This document shows, piece after piece, positions 33,497 through 41,926 of a DNA stretch of 64,000 nt; position 1 is the first letter of the stretch; each line of letters opens with the position of its first letter. Source of the DNA: Natronoglomus mannanivorans (GTDB lineage: Archaea; Halobacteriota; Halobacteria; Halobacteriales; Natrialbaceae); assembly GCA_025517485.1 (NCBI GenBank), contig JAOPKB010000003.1, positions 372,001 through 436,000 on the forward strand. The letters are read 5' to 3'. The notes beneath the pieces are model-generated. The model saw nothing but the letters and a program-made list of their open reading frames with translations. It ran no database searches and had not been told where the DNA came from. The translations under genes were made by a program, and so were the position numbers.

Positions 33497-34582
33497 TCAC
33501 CGCTGGCCGGTGACGTCAGCTGTCTTCGGCTGGCTAGTCGTCTCGCCCGGGATTTCCGCGTCAGCGGTGATGAGGACGCGTCGCTCGGTGTACTCGAGGC
33601 CGTTCTTCCGCTCTCGTTTTCTGCGGATGGCTACGCGATTCTTGGAGAGATCGAGGAGAGCGTCGATCGTCCTCGAGACGAGTTTTTTGGCATACGTGTC
33701 ACTCGTCCCGGGTTCCTGTCTGCGAATCCAGTGTTTCAGGTCGCTCGCTTTCACGTATTCGCGGACGTTCTTGCAGCCGTCGTTCCAAGGGTCGTCTCCC
33801 GCCGTCGGGTCGGTTCTCGCTTTCCAGAGTTTCGCCGCGAGTCTCGAGGGGAGCGAACTGGTGGTGGATCGGAGCATGTCCTCGTCCATCCGGGCGAGTT
33901 GCTGGATCGGAAGGAGGTCGCCGTGGGCCAGCGAGACGGACCCACGTTGGAGGGGGTCGTCGGTCTCGGGGAGGCGGTAGTAGGTCCGGTCGTCGTCCTT
34001 GTGGATCCGCTCGAGGTGGGTGTCGGCGAGGTCGAGTTCGTGCGGGTCGACGTTGTCCGCGAGGAGGTGGGCTCCCTTCTCGAGTTCCCTCGACTGGAGT
34101 TCCTCGATTCGCGCCTTGTTCGCTTTGGAGTGGTTGATCGCCGCCGTCGCGAGGTTCTCGAGGCGGGTGGTTTCGGACTCGAGGTCAGTAGTGTGAGTCT
34201 CGAGGTCGTCGGTCTGGGTCTCGAGGGCATCGGTTTTCGACTCGAGCGTCGTGGTACAGGTCTCGAGGGTGGTGGTCCGAGACTCGAGGTCGGTCGTCTG
34301 GGACTCGAGATCGGTAGTCCGGGACTCGAGGTCGTCAGTGCTGGTCTCGAGGTCGTCGGTTTTCGACTCGAGGAGATCCGTCTCACGCTCGAGGTCCTGC
34401 ACGCGGGTTCGGAGCGCGGCGTTTTCGTCCTCGAGGGAGTCGTTCTCGGCCTCGAGGTCGTCGACGCGGTCGGTCAGCCGGTCGGTTCGCCGCCGGAGTG
34501 CCTCGAGTTCCTCCGTGAGCGTCTGGACGTCAGTCTCTGTGGGGTCGGCGGTGGTCTCGCACGCAGCGGTCTCACTCGGCAT
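33497..34582 (-). CDS. Coiled-coil protein with winged-helix-like C-terminal part
   Basis: A 361-residue protein. Residues about 15-175 form one long coiled coil made of heptads such as DLESRTTDLESQTTDLES, including about eleven successive LExxTxx units encoded by a 21-bp periodic DNA repeat (about 34150-34390). The C-terminal part (about 180-361) contains LPIQQLARMDEDMLRSTT, DGCKNVREYVKASDLKHWIRR and TYAKKLVSRTIDALLDLSKNRVAI, and looks like a globular, possibly DNA-binding domain. I do not know the family. Its start overlaps the preceding acidic-protein gene by 11 nt, so they form an operon. The composition and neighbours suggest a plasmid- or virus-derived module. Confidence 0.65.
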   Translation of the reverse strand: MPSETAACETTADPTETDVQTLTEELEALRRRTDRLTDRVDDLEAENDSLEDENAALRTRVQDLERETDLLESKTDDLETSTDDLESRTTDLESQTTDLESRTTTLETCTTTLESKTDALETQTDDLETHTTDLESETTRLENLATAAINHSKANKARIEELQSRELEKGAHLLADNVDPHELDLADTHLERIHKDDDRTYYRLPETDDPLQRGSVSLAHGDLLPIQQLARMDEDMLRSTTSSLPSRLAAKLWKARTDPTAGDDPWNDGCKNVREYVKASDLKHWIRRQEPGTSDTYAKKLVSRTIDALLDLSKNRVAIRRKRERKNGLEYTERRVLITADAEIPGETTSQPKTADVTGQR

Positions 34583-35312
34583 CGCGATCACCCCCGCTAT
34601 CGTCATGGTCGTCATCCTCGTCGTTGGGACCGTCCGCGTCTCGGTCTCCGTCTGCGTCCGTCTCTCTGTCTGCGTCTTCGAGATCGGGGTCTTCAGAATC
34701 GTCTCCGTCCTCGAGATCACTCGCGTCTTCGGACTCGTCACGATCGGCGGCCTCGAGCGAGCGCTCGTAGGCGACCGGGTCGGGACCGAGCACCGTCGTC
34801 ACGTGCGGGCCGCGCCTGACGATCATCGGAACGTCGCCCGTGTTGCGGTGGGGAGCGTTCGTGCTGTGCACGGAGTCGTCCGTACCCTTCGGGGAGTCGT
34901 CCGCACCGTCGACGGCGTCTCTCCCGTCGACAGCACCACCATCATCGGACTCGGCAGTCGACCCCGCCGTGGACGGGTTCGGCTCGCGGGGCCGCTCACA
35001 CAACCCCCGCCGCGCCCACTCAACCTCCGCCCGGATCTCGCGGAGGTGGCGCACCGCCTCGTGGGGCCGCTTCCGGCCAGCTCGATCGGCTCGATCGGTC
35101 GCCAGCTCCTCGAGTAATCGCTTCGCCTGCTGGTCGATCACCTCGAGGCGATAGCTGGCGGCGTCGGGATCGACGTCGTTCGGATGGGTGGGTTCTGTAC
35201 CCGTGTCGTTCGAAGACGGGTCACCGCCGTCGGGGCGGACTCGAGTATCTCCGTCGGTCGATGCGTGCGGTCGGTCGGGGCTTTCAAGTCCCCGTGAATC
35301 GTCGTCGTACAT
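34572..35312 (-). CDS. Acidic hypothetical protein, operon partner of the coiled-coil protein
   Basis: A 246-residue protein. A helical part (about 50-110, LEVIDQQAKRLLEELATDRADRAGRKRPHEAVRHLREIRAEVEWARRGL) is followed by disordered Ser/Asp-rich sequence. A short conserved-looking piece then follows (VPMIVRRGPHVTTVLGPDPVAYERSL), and the tail is almost entirely Asp/Glu. No family is recognised. It is first in a two-gene operon, divergent from a PhiH1-like repressor, with a palindrome in between. Confidence 0.6.
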   Translation of the reverse strand: MYDDDSRGLESPDRPHASTDGDTRVRPDGGDPSSNDTGTEPTHPNDVDPDAASYRLEVIDQQAKRLLEELATDRADRAGRKRPHEAVRHLREIRAEVEWARRGLCERPREPNPSTAGSTAESDDGGAVDGRDAVDGADDSPKGTDDSVHSTNAPHRNTGDVPMIVRRGPHVTTVLGPDPVAYERSLEAADRDESEDASDLEDGDDSEDPDLEDADRETDADGDRDADGPNDEDDDHDDSGGDRDAE

Positions 35313-35443
35313 GGCTTCCGTACTGCCTTACGGGAGCTGTCGCGGCCGGTGCAGCCACACCGGTTCGCACTTTCTGGCAAATCAGCCTCTACATTCCACG
35401 AGTAGCTTCCGTTATCTAATCCGTCTGTAACCTACGGTAATAA

Positions 35444-35468
35444 AACCACCACACTAATTGTTGTGGTT
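35444..35468. promoter_or_regulatory. Imperfect palindrome between divergent genes
   Basis: AACCACCACA (35444-35453), five bases, then TGTTGTGGTT (35459-35468): 10-bp arms with one mismatch. It lies in the 227-bp AT-rich gap between the acidic/coiled-coil operon and the PhiH1-like regulator, so it is a candidate operator for that repressor. Confidence 0.55.
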
Positions 35469-35539
35469 AACTGTATGAGTTGTTGTCTCTTTGGAGATAT
35501 ATCGGCAGTAGTATGACTCTGTGTCGGGTCGCCGCAGTC

Positions 35540-35806
35540 ATGCGGAGTCCCGGCGAATGGATGCAGTTGCCGATCGATGACCGAATACTCGAGGCACTGG
35601 AATCGTCGGGAATGGTCCTCTCTCCGGCCGTAATCGCAGAGAATATTGATAAGTCGAGACACGAAGTCAATCGCCGTCTCTCTGTCCTCGTCGAGTACGA
35701 ACTTGTCATACGAGTTAAACGAGGTTACTACGAGATTGCCGAGCCAGGTCGAGAGTATCTCAAGGGAGAACTCGATGCAAGCGTATTGGATCTTAACGAG
35801 GAATGA
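35540..35806 (+). CDS. PhiH1-repressor-like winged-helix regulator
   Basis: An 88-residue protein starting MRSPGEWMQLPIDDRILEAL. It fits the haloarchaeal PhiH1 repressor-like group: a WM...DDRILE opening, the HTH IAENIDKSRHEVNRRLSVL and the wing VIRVKRGYYEIAEPGREYL. Such proteins regulate viral or integrated elements. Upstream in-frame TTG/ATG codons would add atypical sequence and are not used. Divergent from the acidic/coiled-coil operon and 276 bp upstream of the McrB-like gene on the same strand. Confidence 0.82.
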   Translation: MRSPGEWMQLPIDDRILEALESSGMVLSPAVIAENIDKSRHEVNRRLSVLVEYELVIRVKRGYYEIAEPGREYLKGELDASVLDLNEE

Positions 35807-36082
35807 TTTCAGTTGTCGGCTCTCCCGAGTTTGAATTGGTGTTCCTCAAAATCCTCAATCTATGAATTGTGACTAGGTCAACGGGTTTCTATTACCGAAT
35901 AGATACGATCCACGGCGTTACCGATATATCGATAAGAAACTCGAGTCTGGTGAACTGAATGCGTGCTAAGATGTATTTCATAGCTTAATTGGATTTTGGG
36001 GATTCTGTTTGTAATTGGCTAAATACTACCCTCGTATTCTTAACAGGATTTATGATGATCTGCTGTATCGATTTACGAAATC

Positions 36083-39000
36083 ATGGATGACGACCGTCGG
36101 ATGACTACTGATCGGTTCTATGGTGGGGTGGACGGGCGCTTGGAGGTTCTCACACAACTGTTGTCTTTTCTCGGAAAATCTGATGCGAGCGGAGATGGCG
36201 TTCCAACGGATGAAGTTGTAGAGTGGCTCCTCTCGAGCACCAACGCAAGAGAGGCAGACGCCGTTACACGCCATCTGAACTTTATCGAAGCGATCGGGTT
36301 GATCGAGAAACAGGATGATCGGTACTCGACTACCTGGATTGGGAACTGCTATCTCGAAACCGAAGACCCGGTCGTCCTGTATAACGCGCTCCGCACGAAC
36401 GTCAAGGGGTTCGATACGATTCTTCGGGCACTCTCGGTGGAGGCGAGAACGGATGAGGATCTCATGGACTTGCTGGTTGCGACGTTCGAAGAGTGCAATA
36501 TGGGGACCTCCGCTGTTGCAGCACGGCACAGAGAGTGGCTACAGGCGATCGGGTATGTTGAGCAGGAGAACAGCCTCAACCGCCTCACCTCAGCGGGTGA
36601 AGCAGTTGCGGAGCAACTTCAGGATACGCCATCGATCGATTTCGAACTCAACAACGTCTACAATAGACGGAATTTACACGACGAGTACGGCGGCGGCATC
36701 CAGAGCGGGATTGCACCATCCCGTGACGAGCCGATTGTCTTTCTGTTTTCTGGCGATTCCGGAGCGGAACACGGATATCGCGACGTATTCCGCTCGGATG
36801 GATCTGTGATCTACACCGGTGAAGGACAGGAAGGCGATATGGAAATGCTGCGCGGGAATCGCGTTATCAGAGATCACATAGACGAAGGTCGAGAGCTCCA
36901 TCTCTTCGAAATGGAGGAGTCCGGAGTCCGCTATCGGGGTCAATTCATGTATGCGGGCCATTTTCACGAGGAACTCCCGGATTCAAACGGTGAACTTCGA
37001 GATGCGATTCGATTCAAACTCGCACCGGTCGGTGACGTAGTGGGGAGAGAAACCGTACAAAACACCCTCGACGCAATCTCGAGTGAAACACAGGGCGACA
37101 ATCCAACGAAGCCAGAGGAACGGTCCGACCCCACCGTCTATCAGGTCCCGATAACGATCGATCAGGAACCGGTCCGGATCAACTTCCAGCGAACGGTCCT
37201 CGAGGGCGTGCCCCGCTCGCGGATCGAACACGTCTACGAGCCATCGGTCGAACACCAGACGCTCCGCGTGTGGGGGAATCGGGAAGACGATCCTGCCACC
37301 GAAGGTGATTATCTGCTCTTTGCGGACAGAGACGGTCGTCGCGGCGGTGGGTATACGATCCTCGCTCGAATCGCCGACGCGACGGTCCTCGAGCCAGCCA
37401 AAGCCCAACAGTTCACCGACGCGATCGGGTGGGGAGACGTCACCGATGTCTCGTATCCGCACGTCATGTTCCTCGAGTCGGTCTACGAGACGACGCTCGA
37501 CCGACAGCAGTTCTGGGACACGTTAGGATTCAAGGGGTGGCCAAACGACACCTTCAGCGCGATCAATTTCGACCGCGATGGGTCGACCTTCCACGAGAAG
37601 TACGACTCCGTCCACACCTTCCTTAAGCAGATCGAAGGCACCCAGCTCTACCCGGAGACGACCGTCGTCGAACCGACTGAAACCTACGAAACCCTCGAGC
37701 GAGCAGTCGACGACGTCAGGGTTCGACTCGAGCGGACGCCGGAGAGCGAGCGGTGGCTCGCGGCGCGTCTCGGCGAGGCGATCGTCGAGGATTGGTCGAC
37801 TGCGCTCGTCGAGTATCGACCGTCGGACGAGATCGCCGCGAACACTGCCGCGAAGTTCGACCAGATCCGAGCGGTCTACGAGTCCATCGAGCGCGAACTC
37901 GACTCCGAAGCTGACGAACTCGGTGTCGGTTCGCTCGGCGCGTTATCGCCTGCACAGACGCTCTTCCTCGGATGGTTCCGTCTCGTCCAAACGGATCTGG
38001 GTCTCTCCGATGGACTCCTCACGCACACACAACTCGAGAGTATCCTCGAGAATACCTACACCGTCGAAACCCAGAAGCCAACGAACCCACACCCAATCGC
38101 GACCCACATCCACCAGACCCAGCCCACGATCTACAAGTTCACCGCGCCGCCGGACTACTGGCTGACGACCGTCAGGTACGGCTTGATCTCGTTCGAAGAA
38201 CCAGATCGTGACCGGTGGAACGAAATCGAAGAAGGTGACGTCGCGATCTTACACTCTCGAGCCGATCCCTCGAGCGACGACCTCGCCGGACAGCCGGGGT
38301 GTCTGATCGGCGTCGGAATCCTCGGTACAAAGTTCGAGCTGGACGAGCCGTGGTGGCGCGACGAGCACGACAATGAAGACACGTTCCCGCTACGCGTGAC
38401 CTTCGACCGCCTGTGTCTCACCGGCGCGGTCGACGAGATCGATACCACGAGCCCGATCACGGACAAACGACCCGACGACATCGATCGCGAGTCGGCCGCG
38501 CTCACCGAGAACTGCCTGCCGATCGATCGCGCGAACGAGATCTGCAAACATACTTCGGACACAGCCTTCCCCGCTCAGGGACGGTTCGGGACCTTCCGAA
38601 CCGACGACAACCGCGTCGATCGCGACCGCCCGCTCGCTTTGATCGAAGCCATGACTCTCACCGAGGCGTCGACGATCGACGCCCACAGTCCGTATCGAGG
38701 TGAACTCCCACCGACCATCCTCGAGGGGCTCTACTTCGGCGACGACCTCGACGAAAAACTCCTCGAGCAGATCGAGACGGCGCTCCGGTCGGGAAAACAC
38801 GTCCTGTTGACGGGGCCGCCGGGGACGGGAAAGACGGAGATTGCCCGGAGAGTGTGCCGTCACCTCGCCGAGACCCATCCCTACCTCTACACCGACTTCG
38901 AGATCACGACGGCGACGGCCGACTGGTCGACGTTCGACACCGTCGGCGGCTACATGCCCGACGAGTCCACGGACGGCAACGACGAGCTCTCGTTCAAGCC

Positions 39001-39727
39001 GGGACTGGTCCTCAACCGACTCAAAGACACCCAGACCAAATCGCAGTCGAACGAGTTGCTCGTCGTCGACGAACTCAACCGGGCGGATATCGACAAGGCG
39101 TTCGGACAGCTGTTCACGCTGCTGTCGGGACAGCCCGTCCAGCTCCCCTACACCGAGGGCGGCCGCGAGATCGAGATCACGACGGCTGCCGAACTCGAGG
39201 CCTCACCCGCACCCCACCAGTACCGCGTTCCCGAGTCGTGGCGGATCTTCGCGACGATGAACACCTACGACAAGACGTCGCTGTACGAGATGAGCTACGC
39301 GTTCATGCGTCGGTTCGCGTTCGTTCGCGTCCCCGCCCCAGATCTCCCCGAGGGAACCACACAGGAAGACGAACAAGCCCTCGAGGACGTCGTCACCGCG
39401 TTCGCGGACGCGTGGGGACTCTCCACAGGGCGACGAGAGCGGATGGCGGTGGGCCGCGTCTGGCGCGAGACCAACCACGCCATCGACGAACGATCGATCG
39501 GGCCGGCGATCGTCGAGGACGTCCTCCGGTACGTGACCCACCATCCCGAAGACGACCTCGAGTACCACCTCACACAGGCGGTCATCAGCTACGTCTTCCC
39601 GCAGTTAGAGGGCGTCCCGAAGCGACGGAAAATCGTTCAGGAGATCGCGGACGTTCCCGAGATCGACGAGAAATTACTCGAGCGGGCGGCTCGAGACATG
39701 CTTCAGGTGGCGATCGCGAATGAATAG
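36083..39727 (+). CDS. McrB-like NTPase with winged-helix, SRA-like and EVE-like domains
   Basis: A 1,214-residue protein. Residues about 15-180 look like two winged helices (LNFIEAIGLIEKQDDRYS, HREWLQAIGYVEQENS). Residues 192-315 resemble the ScoMcrA-type SRA domain (YGGGIQSGIAPS, IYTGEGQEGDMEMLRGNRVI). Two further stretches look PUA/EVE-like: about 380-500 (DYLLFADRDG, YPHVMFLESVYETTL) and about 683-795 (YWLTTVRYGLISFEE, GDVAILHSRA). The C-terminal AAA+ domain has Walker A GPPGTGKT (911-918), Walker B LLVVDELNRAD (from 992) and the McrB-type MNTYDKT near 1059. It overlaps the McrC-like gene by 8 nt. It is inferred to recognise modified DNA and drive the nuclease subunit. Confidence 0.85.
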   Translation: MDDDRRMTTDRFYGGVDGRLEVLTQLLSFLGKSDASGDGVPTDEVVEWLLSSTNAREADAVTRHLNFIEAIGLIEKQDDRYSTTWIGNCYLETEDPVVLYNALRTNVKGFDTILRALSVEARTDEDLMDLLVATFEECNMGTSAVAARHREWLQAIGYVEQENSLNRLTSAGEAVAEQLQDTPSIDFELNNVYNRRNLHDEYGGGIQSGIAPSRDEPIVFLFSGDSGAEHGYRDVFRSDGSVIYTGEGQEGDMEMLRGNRVIRDHIDEGRELHLFEMEESGVRYRGQFMYAGHFHEELPDSNGELRDAIRFKLAPVGDVVGRETVQNTLDAISSETQGDNPTKPEERSDPTVYQVPITIDQEPVRINFQRTVLEGVPRSRIEHVYEPSVEHQTLRVWGNREDDPATEGDYLLFADRDGRRGGGYTILARIADATVLEPAKAQQFTDAIGWGDVTDVSYPHVMFLESVYETTLDRQQFWDTLGFKGWPNDTFSAINFDRDGSTFHEKYDSVHTFLKQIEGTQLYPETTVVEPTETYETLERAVDDVRVRLERTPESERWLAARLGEAIVEDWSTALVEYRPSDEIAANTAAKFDQIRAVYESIERELDSEADELGVGSLGALSPAQTLFLGWFRLVQTDLGLSDGLLTHTQLESILENTYTVETQKPTNPHPIATHIHQTQPTIYKFTAPPDYWLTTVRYGLISFEEPDRDRWNEIEEGDVAILHSRADPSSDDLAGQPGCLIGVGILGTKFELDEPWWRDEHDNEDTFPLRVTFDRLCLTGAVDEIDTTSPITDKRPDDIDRESAALTENCLPIDRANEICKHTSDTAFPAQGRFGTFRTDDNRVDRDRPLALIEAMTLTEASTIDAHSPYRGELPPTILEGLYFGDDLDEKLLEQIETALRSGKHVLLTGPPGTGKTEIARRVCRHLAETHPYLYTDFEITTATADWSTFDTVGGYMPDESTDGNDELSFKPGLVLNRLKDTQTKSQSNELLVVDELNRADIDKAFGQLFTLLSGQPVQLPYTEGGREIEITTAAELEASPAPHQYRVPESWRIFATMNTYDKTSLYEMSYAFMRRFAFVRVPAPDLPEGTTQEDEQALEDVVTAFADAWGLSTGRRERMAVGRVWRETNHAIDERSIGPAIVEDVLRYVTHHPEDDLEYHLTQAVISYVFPQLEGVPKRRKIVQEIADVPEIDEKLLERAARDMLQVAIANE

Positions 39728-41075
39728 GGAACAGCTGCTCGATCGGGTCACGGAAGACATTTTCGCCCACGTCATGCAGGGGACCTTCCCCGAGCACGAA
39801 CTGGCGCGCTCGATCAAGCCCGAGCAGATGGATGAGCGCTTCGAGGAGTACGAGCTGCTGCTCGATCTGCACTTCATCCTGAAGGCGGACGTGATCGACT
39901 TCGTCAGGGAACTCCCGAAACGCCTTCGAAACGTCCGGACGGAGACGCAGACGACCTCGCGAACGCGCCGCGGGACCGTCGACGGACGGATCAACTGGGG
40001 AGAGACGATCAAGAAGCGCTACTCCGAACACCCGCGGGACGCCTCGATCTTCGTCTGTGACAACCGCTCGGAGAACTACGACATCCCGGAGAACCTCGTC
40101 CTCAAGCGACTCATCGCCGTCGTCCACACGACGATCCGGGAGGCCGAGGAGTACCTCCGGGGCGACTACGAGTGGGTGAGCCAGACGTGGAAAGGAAACG
40201 AGAACCTGATCGACGAACTGCAACGGATCGTCGAACGAAACGTCCACGTCCGGCGGATTCGCGACCCCGACACGTACGAGCCGACCGAACGGATGCTCAC
40301 GACCGCCGCCGACTCGAGACACGAGATCTATCGAGACGCGGCGTCGCTGCTCCGCACCCGACAACGCTTGTTCAGCGGCGAGTCGGACGCTATTCGCGAC
40401 CTCCTGGAGGAGACGGCGATCGCGCCGGACACCGATTCGCTGTTCGAGCTGTTCGTCCTATTCCGGTTCGTCGCGACTCTCGAAGAGCTCCGCGAGAGCC
40501 AACCGCAGTTCAAGACGATCGCCACGGACCGACAGGAGGTCGCCCGGTTCGAGGGGGAGACAGAGACAGAGATCGTCCTCTACCACGACAACTCCGCCCG
40601 CGACCGAAAACTGTCGTTCGTCGCGGTCCCAGACGAAGAGAAAGACGAATTCTCTCGAACTGAGCAGGTCCAGCTCACCGCCAAAAAAATCTCGAGCGAC
40701 TACTTCGAGACGGACTTTCGCGACCACACGGGACGACCCGACGTCATCGTCCTCGAGATCATCTCCGAGGCGGACGACCACCACGAACGAGAGTACCTGA
40801 TCACGGAGGTGAAAAACAGCGCGAACGAGAAGACGATTCGACAGGGCGTAAAGGAGACCCTCGAGTATCTGGCCTTCCTGCAGGTCGACGACGAGTTCGT
40901 CTTCGGGGTCGACGACGAGGACTACTTCGGGACGGGGTACAACGGCCTGCTGGTCGTCCAGGATCTCGACCGGGATACCGCCGCGCCCGCAGACCAGTCC
41001 GATAACGAAATCACGATCCTCCAGGCCGCCGAGCTGGAGGCGGAACTGGAGGGGATCCTCCGGAACGTGTTGTAA
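39720..41075 (+). CDS. McrC-like PD-(D/E)XK nuclease subunit
   Basis: A 451-residue protein whose ATG overlaps the end of the McrB-like gene (ATGAATAG), so they are translated together. The C-terminal third holds a PD-(D/E)XK signature: D341 in GRPDVIVLEI, then E363 and K365 in YLITEVKNSANEK, followed by the helix RQGVKETLEYLAFL. The N-terminal 300 residues are helical and charged (FEEYELLLDLHFILKADVIDFVRELP) and should contact the NTPase. By analogy with McrBC it would cut DNA after NTP-driven activation. Sequence similarity to classical McrC is weak, so subfamily assignment is uncertain. Confidence 0.8.
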   Translation: MNREQLLDRVTEDIFAHVMQGTFPEHELARSIKPEQMDERFEEYELLLDLHFILKADVIDFVRELPKRLRNVRTETQTTSRTRRGTVDGRINWGETIKKRYSEHPRDASIFVCDNRSENYDIPENLVLKRLIAVVHTTIREAEEYLRGDYEWVSQTWKGNENLIDELQRIVERNVHVRRIRDPDTYEPTERMLTTAADSRHEIYRDAASLLRTRQRLFSGESDAIRDLLEETAIAPDTDSLFELFVLFRFVATLEELRESQPQFKTIATDRQEVARFEGETETEIVLYHDNSARDRKLSFVAVPDEEKDEFSRTEQVQLTAKKISSDYFETDFRDHTGRPDVIVLEIISEADDHHEREYLITEVKNSANEKTIRQGVKETLEYLAFLQVDDEFVFGVDDEDYFGTGYNGLLVVQDLDRDTAAPADQSDNEITILQAAELEAELEGILRNVL

Positions 41076-41354
41076 CTCGTGGTCACAGCACTCCTCGAGC
41101 CGTAATCGGTAATTCAGCACGCAACAGTGCTCGTCTTTGATGTCGTCAGTGAGTTGGATGTGCACTACCGCGGACTGGTAGGGTACTGCACTCTCAAGAT
41201 TTCCAACGGTGATTCTCCGGGTCCAGAAGTAGATCGTCGTGTCTTGGCTACGAATCATCCGTTCCAAGTCGACCGTCACTTCTGATCGGTGCTCGAACAG
41301 AGTGTCCAGAAGAAATTGAGTGGGCGGAACGGTACACGTCGCTTCAACAGTCAT
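41076..41354 (-). pseudogene. Truncated Bat-type (HTH-10) regulator, N-terminal part only
   Basis: The minus strand begins MTVEATCTVPPTQFLLD and continues LERMIRSQDTTIYFWTRRITVGNLES. It aligns with the start of the intact regulator at 41927-42577 (MAIEASFTINQEDFPLS ... LDRIVPTSKAIIPYFWIYANDTGNL). After about 93 codons the frame runs into antisense McrC-like sequence, and the HTH is missing. The gene was evidently cut off at the 3' edge of the McrBC-like operon. Confidence 0.7.
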
Positions 41355-41499
41355 CCCTGTTCTGTTTCCCGATCTCGGTGTCTTCGCTGCCACACTCCGA
41401 ACACGTCTTTCTGTATGGAGTGACCGCTCCGCCAGGTGTTCGTTTTCGCCCTAGTCGCGGTGTTCCACAGTTGGAGCATTTCATTCGATACGGAACCAT
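41344..41499 (-). CDS. Zinc-ribbon microprotein
   Basis: A 51-residue protein with CSNCG and CSECG knuckles separated by a basic stretch (RLGRKRTPGGAVTPYRK), a typical small zinc ribbon. An internal ATG (MKCSNCG) would give 46 residues. Its TGA overlaps the start of the truncated Bat-type gene by four codons, so it was the upstream cistron of that gene. Its basic charge is unusual among the acidic neighbours and could fit nucleic-acid contact. Confidence 0.65.
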   Translation of the reverse strand: MVPYRMKCSNCGTPRLGRKRTPGGAVTPYRKTCSECGSEDTEIGKQNRDDC

Positions 41500-41507
41500 A
41501 CTGCTGA

Positions 41508-41849
41508 CTATGCGCCTGTTATTCGTTCGGCCTCGATTCTTCCTTCGCTGAAGACTGTCACTTCAAAGCCCTCATACTCGAAGGAAGTACTGCCACGCTT
41601 CTCCGTACCGGTGATTGAGTTCGTGAACAGATCATCGAGTGCATCCCCATCAATAGTATAATGAAGGGGCGCTAATTCGAGCGAATCTTTACTGGTGGCG
41701 GTTTCGATCACGGCAACTACTGCTAGCGTTGTCGAATCAGAATTCACATCGTACGACGCCTGAAAGAGTTCCTTTTCGAGATTGTATTCAACGGCGGTCA
41801 TCGAGTCAACGACATCAAAGCTTCCGGGTGTTTCTTGAGAGGGTCTCAT
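41508..41849 (-). CDS. HalOD1-domain protein
   Basis: A 113-residue protein with the HalOD1 output domain: TLAVVAVIETATSKDSLELAPLHYTIDGDALDDLF, then the C-terminal strand pair FEYEGFEVTVFSEG. HalOD1 is a haloarchaeal domain thought to act as an output or ligand-binding module in signalling; function unproven. Two adjacent ATGs (41852, 41849) are possible starts. It lies downstream of the HTH-10 regulator on the same strand. Confidence 0.82.
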   Translation of the reverse strand: MRPSQETPGSFDVVDSMTAVEYNLEKELFQASYDVNSDSTTLAVVAVIETATSKDSLELAPLHYTIDGDALDDLFTNSITGTEKRGSTSFEYEGFEVTVFSEGRIEAERITGA

Positions 41850-41926
41850 CATCACTAACAACGTGGGCCAGCGGGTTGACAGGGAGTTTTGCTCCTGCAA
41901 CGTTCTTTTAAGTGCTGTTTTAAGCG

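Noticed and set aside
36083..41075. Phosphorothioate-dependent (Dnd/Pbe/Ssp) system
   Set aside because: No dnd-, ssp- or pbe-like modification genes are visible in the window; the SRA-like domain alone does not prove sulfur recognition.
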